A stretch of 64,000 nt of DNA, taken from Streptomyces sp. XY006 (GTDB lineage Bacteria; Actinomycetota; Actinomycetes; Streptomycetales; Streptomycetaceae). The position numbers and the translations under genes were made by a program. The notes beneath the pieces were generated by a model, which was not told the origin of the DNA, searched no databases, and saw nothing but the letters and a program-made list of their open reading frames with translations. Shown here piece after piece: positions 33,467 to 42,071 of the stretch (positions are counted from its first letter, which is position 1; every line of letters begins with the position of its first letter). The DNA lies in contig NZ_NOKT01000003.1 of the NCBI RefSeq assembly GCF_002237655.1, positions 62,001-126,000 of the forward strand, written 5' to 3'.

Positions 33467-35176
33467 GTGACTTCTCCAGACGTGATTCCCCCGGGCGGGA
33501 CTGCTCCGGACGTGGCTCCTCCAGAGAGGGCTGCCGCAGACGTGGCTCCTCCTGCGGCGGGCCTGATTCCGGCGCCCCTGCGCGTCGAGGCCGGGGCCGG
33601 ACCGGCGTTCGTGCTCGACGCGGGCACCGGCATCGCAGCCGGTCCCGGCGCCGAGCAGGCGGCCCGGTGGCTGCGGGCGACCGTGGGCGCGGCGACCGGT
33701 CTGCCGCTCGACCCGCACACCGGCGGCGAGGACGAGGGCCTCCAGCTGCGCGTCCGGCCGGACCTGGGCGGGCCCGAGGCGTACCGGCTCACGGTCGGCG
33801 CCGGCCGGGCCGTCGTCGAAGGGGCGAGCGCCACCGGTCTGTTCTGGGGCGCCCAGACCTTCCGTCAGCTCCTGGGGCCCGAGGCCTTCCGCCGGGCGCC
33901 GGTGTCCGGGAAACGGGCGTGGCACGTACCCGCCGTCGTCGTCGAGGACGCTCCGCGATTCCGCTGGCGCGGCCTGATGCTCGACGTCGCCCGGCACTTC
34001 ATGCCCAAGGACGGCGTCCTGCGTTACCTCGATCTGATGGCGGCGCACAAACTCAACGTCTTCCACTTCCACTTGACGGACGACCAGGGCTGGCGCATCG
34101 AGATCGAGCGGCACCCCCGGCTGACCGAGATCGGCTCCTGGCGCGCCCGGACCAAAACCGGCCACCGCGCCTCGCCCTTGTGGGAGGAGAAGCCGCACGG
34201 GGGCTACTACACCCAGGACGACATCCGGGAGATCGTGGCCTACGCCGCCGAGCGGCATATCACCGTCGTCCCGGAAATCGACGTACCCGGACACTCGCAG
34301 GCCGCCATCGCCGCGTACCCGGAACTCGGCAACACCGACGTCATCGACACCTCCGCGCTCTCCGTCTGGGACACCTGGGGAATCAACCCGAACGTACTCG
34401 CCCCCACTGACAACACCCTGCGCTTCTACGAGGGCGTCCTCGAAGAGGTGCTGGCGCTGTTCCCCTCGGAGTTCGTGCACATCGGCGGCGACGAATGCCC
34501 CAAGGAGCAGTGGCGGCGTTCAGGGACCGCCCAGGCGCGCATCCGGGAACTCGGACTCGCGGACGAGGACGAGCTCCAGTCCTGGTTCGTCCGGCACTTC
34601 GACACCTGGCTCGCCGCGCGCGGGCGCCGGCTGATCGGCTGGGACGAGATCCTGGAGGGCGGCCTGGCCGAGGGCGCGGCCGTGTCCTCGTGGCGCGGCT
34701 ACGCCGGGGGCATCGCCGCCGCCCGCGCCGGCCACGACGTCGTCATGTGCCCCGAGCAGCAGGTGTATCTGGACCACCGTCAGGCTCCGGGACCCGACGA
34801 GCCGGTACCGATCGGGTGGGTGCGCACCCTGGAGGACGTCTACCGGTTTGAACCCGTCCCCGCGGAGTTGACGCCCGAGGAGGCCCGGCACGTGCTGGGC
34901 ACCCAGGCCAACCTGTGGACGGAGGTGATGGAGGACCACACGCGCGTGGACTACCAGGCGTTCCCGCGCCTCGCCGCCTTCGCCGAGGTCGCCTGGAGCG
35001 CGCTGCCCGCCCCGGCGGACCGGGACTTCGGCGGCTTCGAGCGCCGGATGACCGCCCACTACCGGCGGCTGGACGCCCTGGGCGTCGCCTACCGGCCCCC
35101 CGCCGGTCCGCTGCCCTGGCAGCGTCGGCCCGGGGTGCTGGGCCGCCCGATCGACGGTCCGCCGCCCCACCGGTAG
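33467..35176 (+). CDS. Beta-N-acetylhexosaminidase, GH20 family, cytoplasmic
   Basis: The 569-residue enzyme removes terminal N-acetylglucosamine from chitin oligomers. It has a GH20b domain (about 35-150) and the GH20 barrel: FRWRGLMLDVARHFMP, HLTDDQGWRIEI, VVPEIDVPGHSQAA and the catalytic pair in HIGGDECPKEQW, D342-E343. There is no signal peptide; the N-terminus instead has a short Pro-rich repeat (DVIPPGGTAPDVAPPERAAADVAPP). It therefore acts inside the cell on oligomers brought in by the upstream ABC genes. GTG 33467 begins one base after the permease stop, so it is the last gene of that operon. Confidence 0.95.
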   Translation: MTSPDVIPPGGTAPDVAPPERAAADVAPPAAGLIPAPLRVEAGAGPAFVLDAGTGIAAGPGAEQAARWLRATVGAATGLPLDPHTGGEDEGLQLRVRPDLGGPEAYRLTVGAGRAVVEGASATGLFWGAQTFRQLLGPEAFRRAPVSGKRAWHVPAVVVEDAPRFRWRGLMLDVARHFMPKDGVLRYLDLMAAHKLNVFHFHLTDDQGWRIEIERHPRLTEIGSWRARTKTGHRASPLWEEKPHGGYYTQDDIREIVAYAAERHITVVPEIDVPGHSQAAIAAYPELGNTDVIDTSALSVWDTWGINPNVLAPTDNTLRFYEGVLEEVLALFPSEFVHIGGDECPKEQWRRSGTAQARIRELGLADEDELQSWFVRHFDTWLAARGRRLIGWDEILEGGLAEGAAVSSWRGYAGGIAAARAGHDVVMCPEQQVYLDHRQAPGPDEPVPIGWVRTLEDVYRFEPVPAELTPEEARHVLGTQANLWTEVMEDHTRVDYQAFPRLAAFAEVAWSALPAPADRDFGGFERRMTAHYRRLDALGVAYRPPAGPLPWQRRPGVLGRPIDGPPPHR

Positions 35177-35480
35177 AACCGGCCACCCCACCCCGCCCCG
35201 CCCCATCCCGCCCGGCCACCCGGACCGGCCCGTTGACCGAACAGCTCGAACAGGCCACGGAATAAGCGCACAAGGGTCACCGAAAGTGCCAATCGGCATG
35301 CACTGGTGAACCTGTGCGAAAACGGACCATCTCCCCGGTGAGGTGGGCGAATGCCTCCTAGCGGACCCGTGTCTTCGGCTCTCGCCAAGATGTGCCAGAG
35401 TTGCCACGTCCGCCCTGTCAGCACGTACCGTACGGCAGCACAGGTGGGACCAGGTGGGGCAGCGGGAAGGGGCAGCCGGT
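35177..35480 (+). other. 304-bp gap upstream of the xanthine-dehydrogenase-family operon
   Basis: It opens with C-rich pentamer-like sequence (CCACCCCACCCCGCCCCG). At about 35275-35312 an imperfect dyad is present (AGTGCC-AATC-GGCA-T-GCACT inside GGTCACC and GGTGAACC) that could be an operator. The frame of the next gene is open from 35343 but without protein-like content. AGCGGGAAGGGG at 35461-35472 serves the TTG start at 35481. Confidence 0.5.
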
Positions 35481-36374
35481 TTGACCACGCACGCACCGCA
35501 GGCGGCGCAGGCCGTCACGCTGCCCACGACGCTGGACGAGGCCGTCGCGGCACTCACCGCCGTGCCCGCCGCCGTGCCCGTCGCGGGCGGCACCGACCTG
35601 ATGGCCGCCGTCAACTCCGGGCAGCTCAGGCCCGCCGCGCTGGTGGGCCTCGGCCGCATCAGCGAGATCCGCGGCTGGCAGTACCAGGACGGCCACGCGC
35701 TGCTCGGCGCGGGCCTCACGCACGCGCGCATGGGCCGCCCCGACTTCGCGGCCCTGATCCCGGCGCTCGCCGCCGCGGCGCGCGCCGCGGGCCCGCCGCA
35801 CATCCGCAACGCGGGCACCCTGGGCGGCAACATCGCCTCGGCCGCCCCCACCGGGGACGCGCTGCCGGTGCTGGCCGCCCTGGAGGCCACCCTGATCATC
35901 GCGGGACCGGGCGGAGCCCGCCGGGAGATCCCGGTGTCGCACCTGCTCGCCGGGATGGACATGCTGCGCGCCGGTGAACTCATCGGCTACGTGCGCGTGC
36001 CGCTGCTGCACGCCCCCCAGGTCTTCCTGAAGGCGACCGGCCGCACCGGCCCGGGCCGCGCGGTCGCCTCCGTGGCACTGGTCCTGGACCCCGCGCGCCG
36101 GGGCGTGCGCTGCGCGGTCGGCGCCATAGCGCCGATGCCGCTGCGGCCCCTGGAGGCCGAGCAGTGGGTCGGCGGACTCATCGACTGGGACAACAGCCGC
36201 ACGCTCGTCCCCGAGGCCCTGAACGCCTTCGGCGAGTACGTCGCCGCGGCCTGCATCCCCGACGCGGCCCCGGGCGAGGACGGCTCCGTACCGCAGCTCC
36301 CGCCCGCCGTACTGCACCTGCGGCGCACCGTCGCCGCGCTGGCCCGACGAGCACTGGGGAGGGCGCTGTCGTGA
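35481..36374 (+). CDS. FAD-binding subunit of a xanthine-dehydrogenase-family oxidoreductase
   Basis: The 297-residue product has the FAD-binding type-5 domain: ALVAVAGGTDLM-like AVPVAGGTDLMAAVNSGQ, then GAGLTHARMG, and RNAGTLGGNIASAAPTGDALPVLAAL, the FAD loop of CO dehydrogenase and xanthine dehydrogenase medium subunits. The C-terminal cluster is VFLKATGRTGPGRAVASVALV. TTG 35481 is chosen because GGAAGGGG lies 8 nt upstream and the longer version adds 46 residues unlike the family. It passes electrons between the iron-sulfur subunit and the final acceptor. It overlaps the next gene (GTGA). Confidence 0.9.
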   Translation: MTTHAPQAAQAVTLPTTLDEAVAALTAVPAAVPVAGGTDLMAAVNSGQLRPAALVGLGRISEIRGWQYQDGHALLGAGLTHARMGRPDFAALIPALAAAARAAGPPHIRNAGTLGGNIASAAPTGDALPVLAALEATLIIAGPGGARREIPVSHLLAGMDMLRAGELIGYVRVPLLHAPQVFLKATGRTGPGRAVASVALVLDPARRGVRCAVGAIAPMPLRPLEAEQWVGGLIDWDNSRTLVPEALNAFGEYVAAACIPDAAPGEDGSVPQLPPAVLHLRRTVAALARRALGRALS

Positions 36375-39058
36375 CCGACGACCAGCACGGAGAGGGCACG
36401 CCCCGCAGTGGAAGCCGCTGGGACCCGCTGCCCCAGGGCGAGTACGACGACGGCGCCACGGCCTTCGTCGAACTGCCCGAGGGAGGCGTCGACGCCCTGC
36501 TGGCCGCCGACAGCCCGCTCGCCGCGCCGGGCCACGGCTACGTACCGCCGCAGATAACGGTCGCCCCCGCGACGACCGCGGGCACCGACCCGGCCGCCAC
36601 GGGCGCGTGGCCGGTGCCCGGCGCGCCCGCGGACGGCGCCCAGTGGCACGACCCGCACGCGGCACACGGGCAGCAGGGCCAGGACGCCGCGGAGCAGCCC
36701 TACGGCACCTCCGAGGTGCCCTACGGCACGCCGTACGGCGCCGGGGCGGGGCAGCACGGCGGCGACGACCGCTTCACGTACGACCCGGGCGTCACGGGGC
36801 AGTGGACCTTCGAGGAGCCCGCTGCTGCGGAGTCCGCGCCCGGCCATGACGTGACCGGGCAGTGGTCCATCCCCGTCGCCGGGGGAGACCTGCCGGACGA
36901 GTCGGGCGAGTTCACCACGTCGTCGCTGGTCGAGCAGTGGGGTGGCACCCCTCCGGCCACGCTCCCGGGCGGCGCGCCCGCCCCCTGGGCGTCCCAGGCG
37001 GCCGGCCGGCCGTGGGGACAGCAGGAGGGCGAGCCGCAGCAGGGCTACGACCAGGGCCCCGGACCCACCCCGGCCCACCCGGGCGAGGTGCCTCACGAAC
37101 ACGACCAGGGCCACGGGCACGACCAGGGCCACGGGCACGACCAGGGTCATGGGCACGACCAGGGTCATGGGCACGGTGCCGAGCAGGGCCACGGACAGGG
37201 GCCCGAGCAAGGGCACGGTGCCGAGCAGGGGCATGCCCAAGGGCCCGAGCAGGGGCACGGGTTCCTGCCCGGGCAGGTCCACGGGCACGGCCGGTCCGAG
37301 GCCACCGAGGCCGCCGCCGGATACGCCGCCGAGCCCGGCATGCGCGGCGCCGGGCCGCTGCCGCACGAGACGGACCCGGGGCACGCGACCCACCCGCCGC
37401 ACGTCGCGGGCCCGGGTGAGCACGCGGCACCCGGTCACGCCGCCGAACCGCCGACGCCCGGCCAGGCATCGGAGCAGTCCGGCTTCGGGGCTCCAGGGGC
37501 GGACTCCCCGGAATCCCGGGGCTTCCCGGACAACGCCGAGGAACGCTCGGCCGCCGCGGACGGCCCGGGCTTCGCCGACCACGCGCCGGACTCGCCGGAC
37601 TCCCCGGCCTCCCCGAGCTTCGCCCGGCACGCGCATGGCCCCTCGGGCTACGCCGACCACACGCAGAGCCCCTCGGCCTACGCCGACCACGAGGCGCCGT
37701 CGCAGGGCTTCCCGGGCCACGAGCCGGAGCGGACCGGCGTACCCGGCCACGAGCCGGAGCGGACCGGCGTACCCGGCCACGAGCCGGAGCGGACCGGCGT
37801 ACCCGGCAACGGGCCGGAGCGGTCCGGCGTACCCGGTCACGGGCCGGAGCGGACCGGCGTACCCGGCCACGAGCCGGAGCGGTCCGGCGTACCCGGCCAC
37901 GAGCCGGAGCGGTCCGGCGTACCCGGCAACGGGCCGGAGCGGTCCGGCGTACCCGGTCACGCACCGGAACAACCGGGCTTCCCGGGCCACGGCCCGGAGC
38001 AGTCCGGCGCCCCCGGCCACGCGCCGGAGCAACCGGGCTTCCCCGGTCACGGCCCGGAGCAGGCAGACGTACCCGGGCAGACCCCCGAGAGCCCCGCGCC
38101 CGCACCCGGAGGGGATGCGGAGGCCGCCGGGGCCGCTCAGGAGGCATCACAGCACGCCACCGGCCACGGTGAGCCCTCCGGCGACACCGAGGGCGCCGAC
38201 GACGCGCCACGGGCCGCAGAAGGCGCGGACGACGCCGGGCAGCCCGCCGCCGACGCCGGTCCGCTCCCCGCCCCGGCGGACGCGGAAGCCGCCCCGGACG
38301 CGACCGGAGCCCCGGCCGCCGACGGCGACGCACCGGCCGCCGACGCGACGCCGGACGCCCAGGCCGCCGACTCCACCGCACCGCAGGAGGAACACCCCCT
38401 CGCCTCCTACGTCCTGCGCGTGAACGGCGCCGAGCGGCCCGTCGGCGACGCGTGGATCGGCGAGTCCCTGCTGTACGTGCTGCGCGAGCGACTGGGGCTC
38501 GCCGGCGCCAAGGACGGCTGCTCGCAGGGCGAGTGCGGCGCGTGCAACGTCCAGGTCGACGGACGGCTCGTCGCCTCCTGCCTGGTCCCGGCCGTGACCG
38601 CCGCCGGCAGCGAGGTCCGTACCGTCGAGGGCCTGGCCGAGGACGGCCGCCCGTCGGACGTGCAGCGGGCGCTCGCGCGCTGCGGCGCCGTGCAGTGCGG
38701 TTTCTGCATCCCGGGCATGGCGATGACCGTCCACGACCTGCTGGAGGGCAACCCTGCCCCCACCGAGCTGGAGACCCGCCAGGCGCTGTGCGGCAACCTG
38801 TGCCGCTGCTCCGGCTACCGGGGCGTGGTGGACGCCGTCAAGGAGGTCGTCGCCGAGCGCGAGGCGCACGCCGCCCCGGGTGAGGGCGACGGCGACGAGC
38901 CCCGGATCCCGCACCAGGCGGGCCCCGGCGCCGGTGGCGTGAACGCGTCGGCCTTCGGGGTGGCCCCGGAACCGCACGCACCCGAACCGCACTCTCCGGA
39001 GTCGCACTCTCCGGAACCGCACGACCAGCCCTACGGCCAGGACGGAGGCCAGGCGTGA
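36371..39058 (+). CDS. [2Fe-2S] subunit of a xanthine-dehydrogenase-family enzyme with a ~675-residue repeat-rich N-terminal extension
   Basis: The 895-residue product is several times longer than the usual 150-200 residues. The iron-sulfur part is at about 677-840: SYVLRVNGAERPVGD, DGCSQGECGACNVQVDG (plant-type cluster), then CGAVQCGFCIPGMAM and LCGNLCRCSGYRGVVDAV (second cluster). The first 676 residues look disordered: short conserved-looking bits (WDPLPQGEYDDGATAFVELP, GVTGQWTFEEP, DVTGQWSIPV), a His-rich array (residues about 244-295), a decapeptide array (about 447-567) and an acidic Ala-rich part. The tail also carries PEPHSPESHSPEPH. GTG 36371 overlaps the upstream stop; the next gene overlaps at the end. 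A smaller product from an internal start cannot be excluded. Confidence 0.88.
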   Translation: MTDDQHGEGTPRSGSRWDPLPQGEYDDGATAFVELPEGGVDALLAADSPLAAPGHGYVPPQITVAPATTAGTDPAATGAWPVPGAPADGAQWHDPHAAHGQQGQDAAEQPYGTSEVPYGTPYGAGAGQHGGDDRFTYDPGVTGQWTFEEPAAAESAPGHDVTGQWSIPVAGGDLPDESGEFTTSSLVEQWGGTPPATLPGGAPAPWASQAAGRPWGQQEGEPQQGYDQGPGPTPAHPGEVPHEHDQGHGHDQGHGHDQGHGHDQGHGHGAEQGHGQGPEQGHGAEQGHAQGPEQGHGFLPGQVHGHGRSEATEAAAGYAAEPGMRGAGPLPHETDPGHATHPPHVAGPGEHAAPGHAAEPPTPGQASEQSGFGAPGADSPESRGFPDNAEERSAAADGPGFADHAPDSPDSPASPSFARHAHGPSGYADHTQSPSAYADHEAPSQGFPGHEPERTGVPGHEPERTGVPGHEPERTGVPGNGPERSGVPGHGPERTGVPGHEPERSGVPGHEPERSGVPGNGPERSGVPGHAPEQPGFPGHGPEQSGAPGHAPEQPGFPGHGPEQADVPGQTPESPAPAPGGDAEAAGAAQEASQHATGHGEPSGDTEGADDAPRAAEGADDAGQPAADAGPLPAPADAEAAPDATGAPAADGDAPAADATPDAQAADSTAPQEEHPLASYVLRVNGAERPVGDAWIGESLLYVLRERLGLAGAKDGCSQGECGACNVQVDGRLVASCLVPAVTAAGSEVRTVEGLAEDGRPSDVQRALARCGAVQCGFCIPGMAMTVHDLLEGNPAPTELETRQALCGNLCRCSGYRGVVDAVKEVVAEREAHAAPGEGDGDEPRIPHQAGPGAGGVNASAFGVAPEPHAPEPHSPESHSPEPHDQPYGQDGGQA
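37100..37255 (+). repeat. His-rich coding repeat (18-bp and 42-bp units)
   Basis: Four 18-bp units (37100-37171) encode HDQGHG; the first two are identical and so are the last two. Two 42-bp units follow (37172-37213, 37214-37255) encoding HGAEQGHGQGPEQG and a one-residue variant. All units are multiples of three, so copy changes keep the frame. The repeat has about one His in four residues, which could bind metal. Confidence 0.95.
37711..38070 (+). repeat. 30-bp coding minisatellite, 12 units
   Basis: Twelve units with an exact 30-bp period run from 37711 to 38070, followed by a partial unit. They encode decapeptides such as GVPGHEPERT, GVPGNGPERS and, later, GFPGHGPEQS. The first nine units are nearly identical, and a block of four units repeats at 120 bp (37801 and 37921), showing recent expansion in steps. 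Confidence 0.97.
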
Positions 39059-41364
39059 GCAACGAAGCAGCCACCGCGCAGGCCGCGGAGGCCGCCCCCG
39101 CACCCGACCCCCTGCCGCACGGCCTCGGCGCCTCGCTCCCGGCCGCCGACGCCCGCGCCAAGACGGAGGGCACCTTCCCCTACGCCGCCGACCTGTGGGC
39201 CGAGGGCCTGCTGTGGGCGGCCGTGCTGCGCTCCCCGCACCCGCACGCGCGCATCGTCTCCATCGACACCACCCACGCGCGCGAGATGCCCGGCGTGCGC
39301 GCCGTCGTCACCCACGACGACGTCCCCGGCAGCCCGCTGCACGGCCGCGGCAAGGCCGACCGCCCGGTCTTCGCCTCCGAGGTCGTGCGCCACCACGGCG
39401 AGCCCATCGCCGCCGTCGCCGCCGACCACCCCGACACCGCGCGCATGGCCGCGGCCGCCGTCATCGTCGAGTACGAGGTGCTCGACCCGGTGACCGACCC
39501 GGAGCAGGCCTTCGAGGCCGAGCCGCTGCACCCCGACGGCAACCTGATCCGGCACATCCCGCTGCACCACGGCGACCCGGAAGCGGCCGGCGAGATCGTC
39601 GTCGAGGGGCTGTACCGCATCGGCCGCCAGGACCCCGCGCCCATCGGCGCCGAGGCGGGCCTCGCCGTCCCGCGCCCGGACGGCGGCGTGGAGCTCTACC
39701 TGGCCTCCACCGACCCGCACGCCGACCGCGACGCGGCCGCCGCCGCCTTCGGTCTGGAACCCGAGCGCGTCAAGGTCGTCGTCACCGGCGTGCCCGGCGC
39801 CACCGCCGACCGCGAGGACCAGGGCTTCCAGCTGCCCCTCGGCCTGCTGGCGCTGCGCACCGGCTGCCCGGTGAAGCTCACCGCCACGCGCGAGGAGTCC
39901 TTCCTCGGCCACGCCCACCGGCACCCCACCCTCCTGCGCTACCGGCACCACGCCGACGGCGAGGGCAGACTCGTCAAGGTCGAGGCGCAGATCCTGCTCG
40001 ACGCGGGCGCCTACGCCGACACCTCCGGCGACGCGCTGGCCGCCGCCGTCGCCTTCGCCTGCGGCCCCTACGTCGTCCCGAACGCCTTCATCGAGGGCTG
40101 GGCCGTGCGCACCAACAACCCCCCGTCCGGCCATGTGCGCGGCGAGGGCGCCATGCAGGTCTGCGCCGCCTATGAGGCGCAGATGGACAAGATCGCCAAG
40201 AAGCTCGGCCTCGACCCGGCGGAAGTGCGCCTGCGCAACGCCATGGCGACCGGCGACGTCCTGCCGACCGGCCAGACCGTGACCTGCCCGGCGCCGGTCG
40301 CCGAACTCCTCCAGGCCGTCCGGGACTTCCCGCTCCCGCCGCTGCCCAAGGACACCCCCGAGGACGAGTGGCTGCTCCCCGGCGGCCCCGAGGGCGCGGG
40401 CGAACCGGGCGCGGTGCGCCGGGGCGTGGGCTACGGCGTGGGCATGGTGCACATGCTCGGCGCGGAGGGCGCCGACGAGGTCTCCACGGCGACCGTGAAG
40501 GTCCACGACGGCGTCGCGACGGTGCTGTGCGCGGCCGTCGAGACCGGACAGGGCTTCACCACCCTCGCCCGGCAGATCGTGCAGGAGACCCTCGGCATCG
40601 ACGAGGTGCACGTGGCGCCCGTCGACACCGACCAGCCCCCCGCGGGCGCGGGCTGCCGCGGCCGGCACACCTGGGTGTCGGGCGGCGCCGTGGAGCGCGC
40701 GGCCAAGATGGTCCGTACCCAGCTCCTGCAGCCGCTCGCGCACAAGTTCGGCATGTCGACCGAGCTGCTCCAGATCACCGACGGCAAGATCACCTCGTAC
40801 GACGGGGTCCTCTCGACGACCGTCACCGAGGCGCTGGACGGCAAGGAGCTGTGGGCCACCGCCCAGTGCCGCCCGCACCCCACCGAGCCGCTGAACGAGG
40901 CAGGCCAGGGCGACGCCTTCGTCGGCATGGCCTTCTGCGCGATCCGCGCGGTGGTGGACGTCGACATCGAGATCGGCTCCGTGCGCGTCGTGGAACTGGC
41001 CGTCGCCCAGGACGTGGGCCGGGTGCTCAACCCCGCCCAGCTGGCCGCCCGGATCGAGGCGGGCGTCACGCAGGGCGTGGGCATCGCGCTCACGGAGAAC
41101 CTGCGCACGCCCCGCGGTCTGATCCGCCACCCCGACCTGACCGGATACGCCCTGCCGACCGCCCTCGACGCGCCCGACATCCGCATCGTGCGGCTGGTCG
41201 AGGAGCGGGACGTGGTCGCCCCCTTCGGGGCCAAGGCGGTCAGCGCGGTGCCGGTGGTGGCCTCTCCCGCCGCCGTCGCCTCCGCCGTACGGGCCGCGAC
41301 GGGCCGCCCGGTGAACCGGCTGCCGATCCGCCCGCAGGCAGCGGTGGTCACGGAGCGGGCCTGA
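39055..41364 (+). CDS. Molybdopterin-binding subunit of a xanthine-dehydrogenase-family oxidoreductase
   Basis: The 769-residue product has the small N-terminal domain (LGASLPAADARAKTEGTFPYAAD, then GVRAVVTHDDVPG) and the large molybdenum-cofactor domain (EDQGFQLPLGLLALRTGCPVK, GHVRGEGAMQVCAAYEAQMD, GQGFTTLARQIVQETLG, AGCRGRHTWVSGGAVERAA). Near the C-terminus, where members usually have GAKGVGEPP with the catalytic glutamate, this protein reads GAKAVSAVPVV, with Ala at position 731. Either the alignment shifts or the usual hydroxylase chemistry is changed. GTG 39055 overlaps the iron-sulfur gene stop. Substrate unknown; the xanthine name is only a family label. Confidence 0.9.
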   Translation: MSNEAATAQAAEAAPAPDPLPHGLGASLPAADARAKTEGTFPYAADLWAEGLLWAAVLRSPHPHARIVSIDTTHAREMPGVRAVVTHDDVPGSPLHGRGKADRPVFASEVVRHHGEPIAAVAADHPDTARMAAAAVIVEYEVLDPVTDPEQAFEAEPLHPDGNLIRHIPLHHGDPEAAGEIVVEGLYRIGRQDPAPIGAEAGLAVPRPDGGVELYLASTDPHADRDAAAAAFGLEPERVKVVVTGVPGATADREDQGFQLPLGLLALRTGCPVKLTATREESFLGHAHRHPTLLRYRHHADGEGRLVKVEAQILLDAGAYADTSGDALAAAVAFACGPYVVPNAFIEGWAVRTNNPPSGHVRGEGAMQVCAAYEAQMDKIAKKLGLDPAEVRLRNAMATGDVLPTGQTVTCPAPVAELLQAVRDFPLPPLPKDTPEDEWLLPGGPEGAGEPGAVRRGVGYGVGMVHMLGAEGADEVSTATVKVHDGVATVLCAAVETGQGFTTLARQIVQETLGIDEVHVAPVDTDQPPAGAGCRGRHTWVSGGAVERAAKMVRTQLLQPLAHKFGMSTELLQITDGKITSYDGVLSTTVTEALDGKELWATAQCRPHPTEPLNEAGQGDAFVGMAFCAIRAVVDVDIEIGSVRVVELAVAQDVGRVLNPAQLAARIEAGVTQGVGIALTENLRTPRGLIRHPDLTGYALPTALDAPDIRIVRLVEERDVVAPFGAKAVSAVPVVASPAAVASAVRAATGRPVNRLPIRPQAAVVTERA

Positions 41365-41903
41365 TGCCCTTCGGGGGCGGGGTCGTCCTGATCACCGGCG
41401 TGATGGCGGCCGGCAAGTCCACGGTCGCGCAGGCGCCGGCCGAGACGCTGCCGAGGGCCGCGCACGTCCGCGGCGACGCGTTCCGGCGCATGATCGTGTC
41501 GGGCCGCGAGGAGTACGTCCCCGGCGCGGACGGCGCGGCGCGCGAGCAACTGCTGCTGCGCTACCGGCTGTCGGCCGCGACGGCGGACGCGTACGCCGAG
41601 GCCGGTTTCACGGCGGTCGTCCAGGACGTGGTGCTCGGCGAGGACGTGGAGACCTACACCGGCCTGGTGCGCACCCGCCCGCTGTACCTGGTCGTCCTCG
41701 CGCCGCGTCCCGGGACGGTGGCCGCGCGGGAGGCGGGACGGACGAAGACGGGGTACGGCGCCGGCTGGACGGTCGGGGCGCTGGACGAGGTGCTGCGCAC
41801 CCGGACCCCGCGGACCGGACTGTGGCTGGACACCTCGGAGCTGACGGTGGGGCAGACGGTCGAGGCGATTCTGGCGGGAAGGGAACGCGCGAGGGTCCTC
41901 TGA
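41364..41903 (+). CDS. P-loop kinase-like protein
   Basis: The 179-residue product has a Walker A near the N-terminus (GVMAAGKSTVAQ, about 12-23), followed by HVRGDAFRRMIVSG, as in small nucleotide or antibiotic phosphotransferase kinases. The middle part VVQDVVLGEDVETYTGLVRTRPLYLVVLAPRPGTVAAREA resembles AAA_33-type zeta-like kinases (span about 91-130). ATG 41364 overlaps the oxidoreductase stop (TGATG), so it is the last gene of that operon. Its substrate is unknown; a role in cofactor or metabolite phosphorylation would be a guess. Confidence 0.8.
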   Translation: MPFGGGVVLITGVMAAGKSTVAQAPAETLPRAAHVRGDAFRRMIVSGREEYVPGADGAAREQLLLRYRLSAATADAYAEAGFTAVVQDVVLGEDVETYTGLVRTRPLYLVVLAPRPGTVAAREAGRTKTGYGAGWTVGALDEVLRTRTPRTGLWLDTSELTVGQTVEAILAGRERARVL

Positions 41904-42071
41904 GCGTCTTCAGGGACGGATGCCTCTGTGCTCGCCGGGCACGCGTCGCTGTTCCGGGGCGATGTCAGTGGTCGGGCGTAGTGTTCCGGTCAGTGGGGAC
42001 GGCTGCCGGGCCTGGCCGGGCGATCCGCCGTGCTCCGCCAGGGGACGGGACAAGCGCATGCGGGGGAGCCC

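Noticed and set aside
35987..38050. Long antisense reading frame (687 codons) opposite the oxidoreductase genes
   Set aside because: It mirrors the GC-rich repeat region on the coding strand; its Gly/Leu/Val-Arg repeat content follows from the minisatellite and no domain is visible.
37711..38070. CRISPR-like array
   Set aside because: The units are contiguous with no unique spacers, have an exact 30-bp period in frame with the coding sequence, and no cas genes are near.
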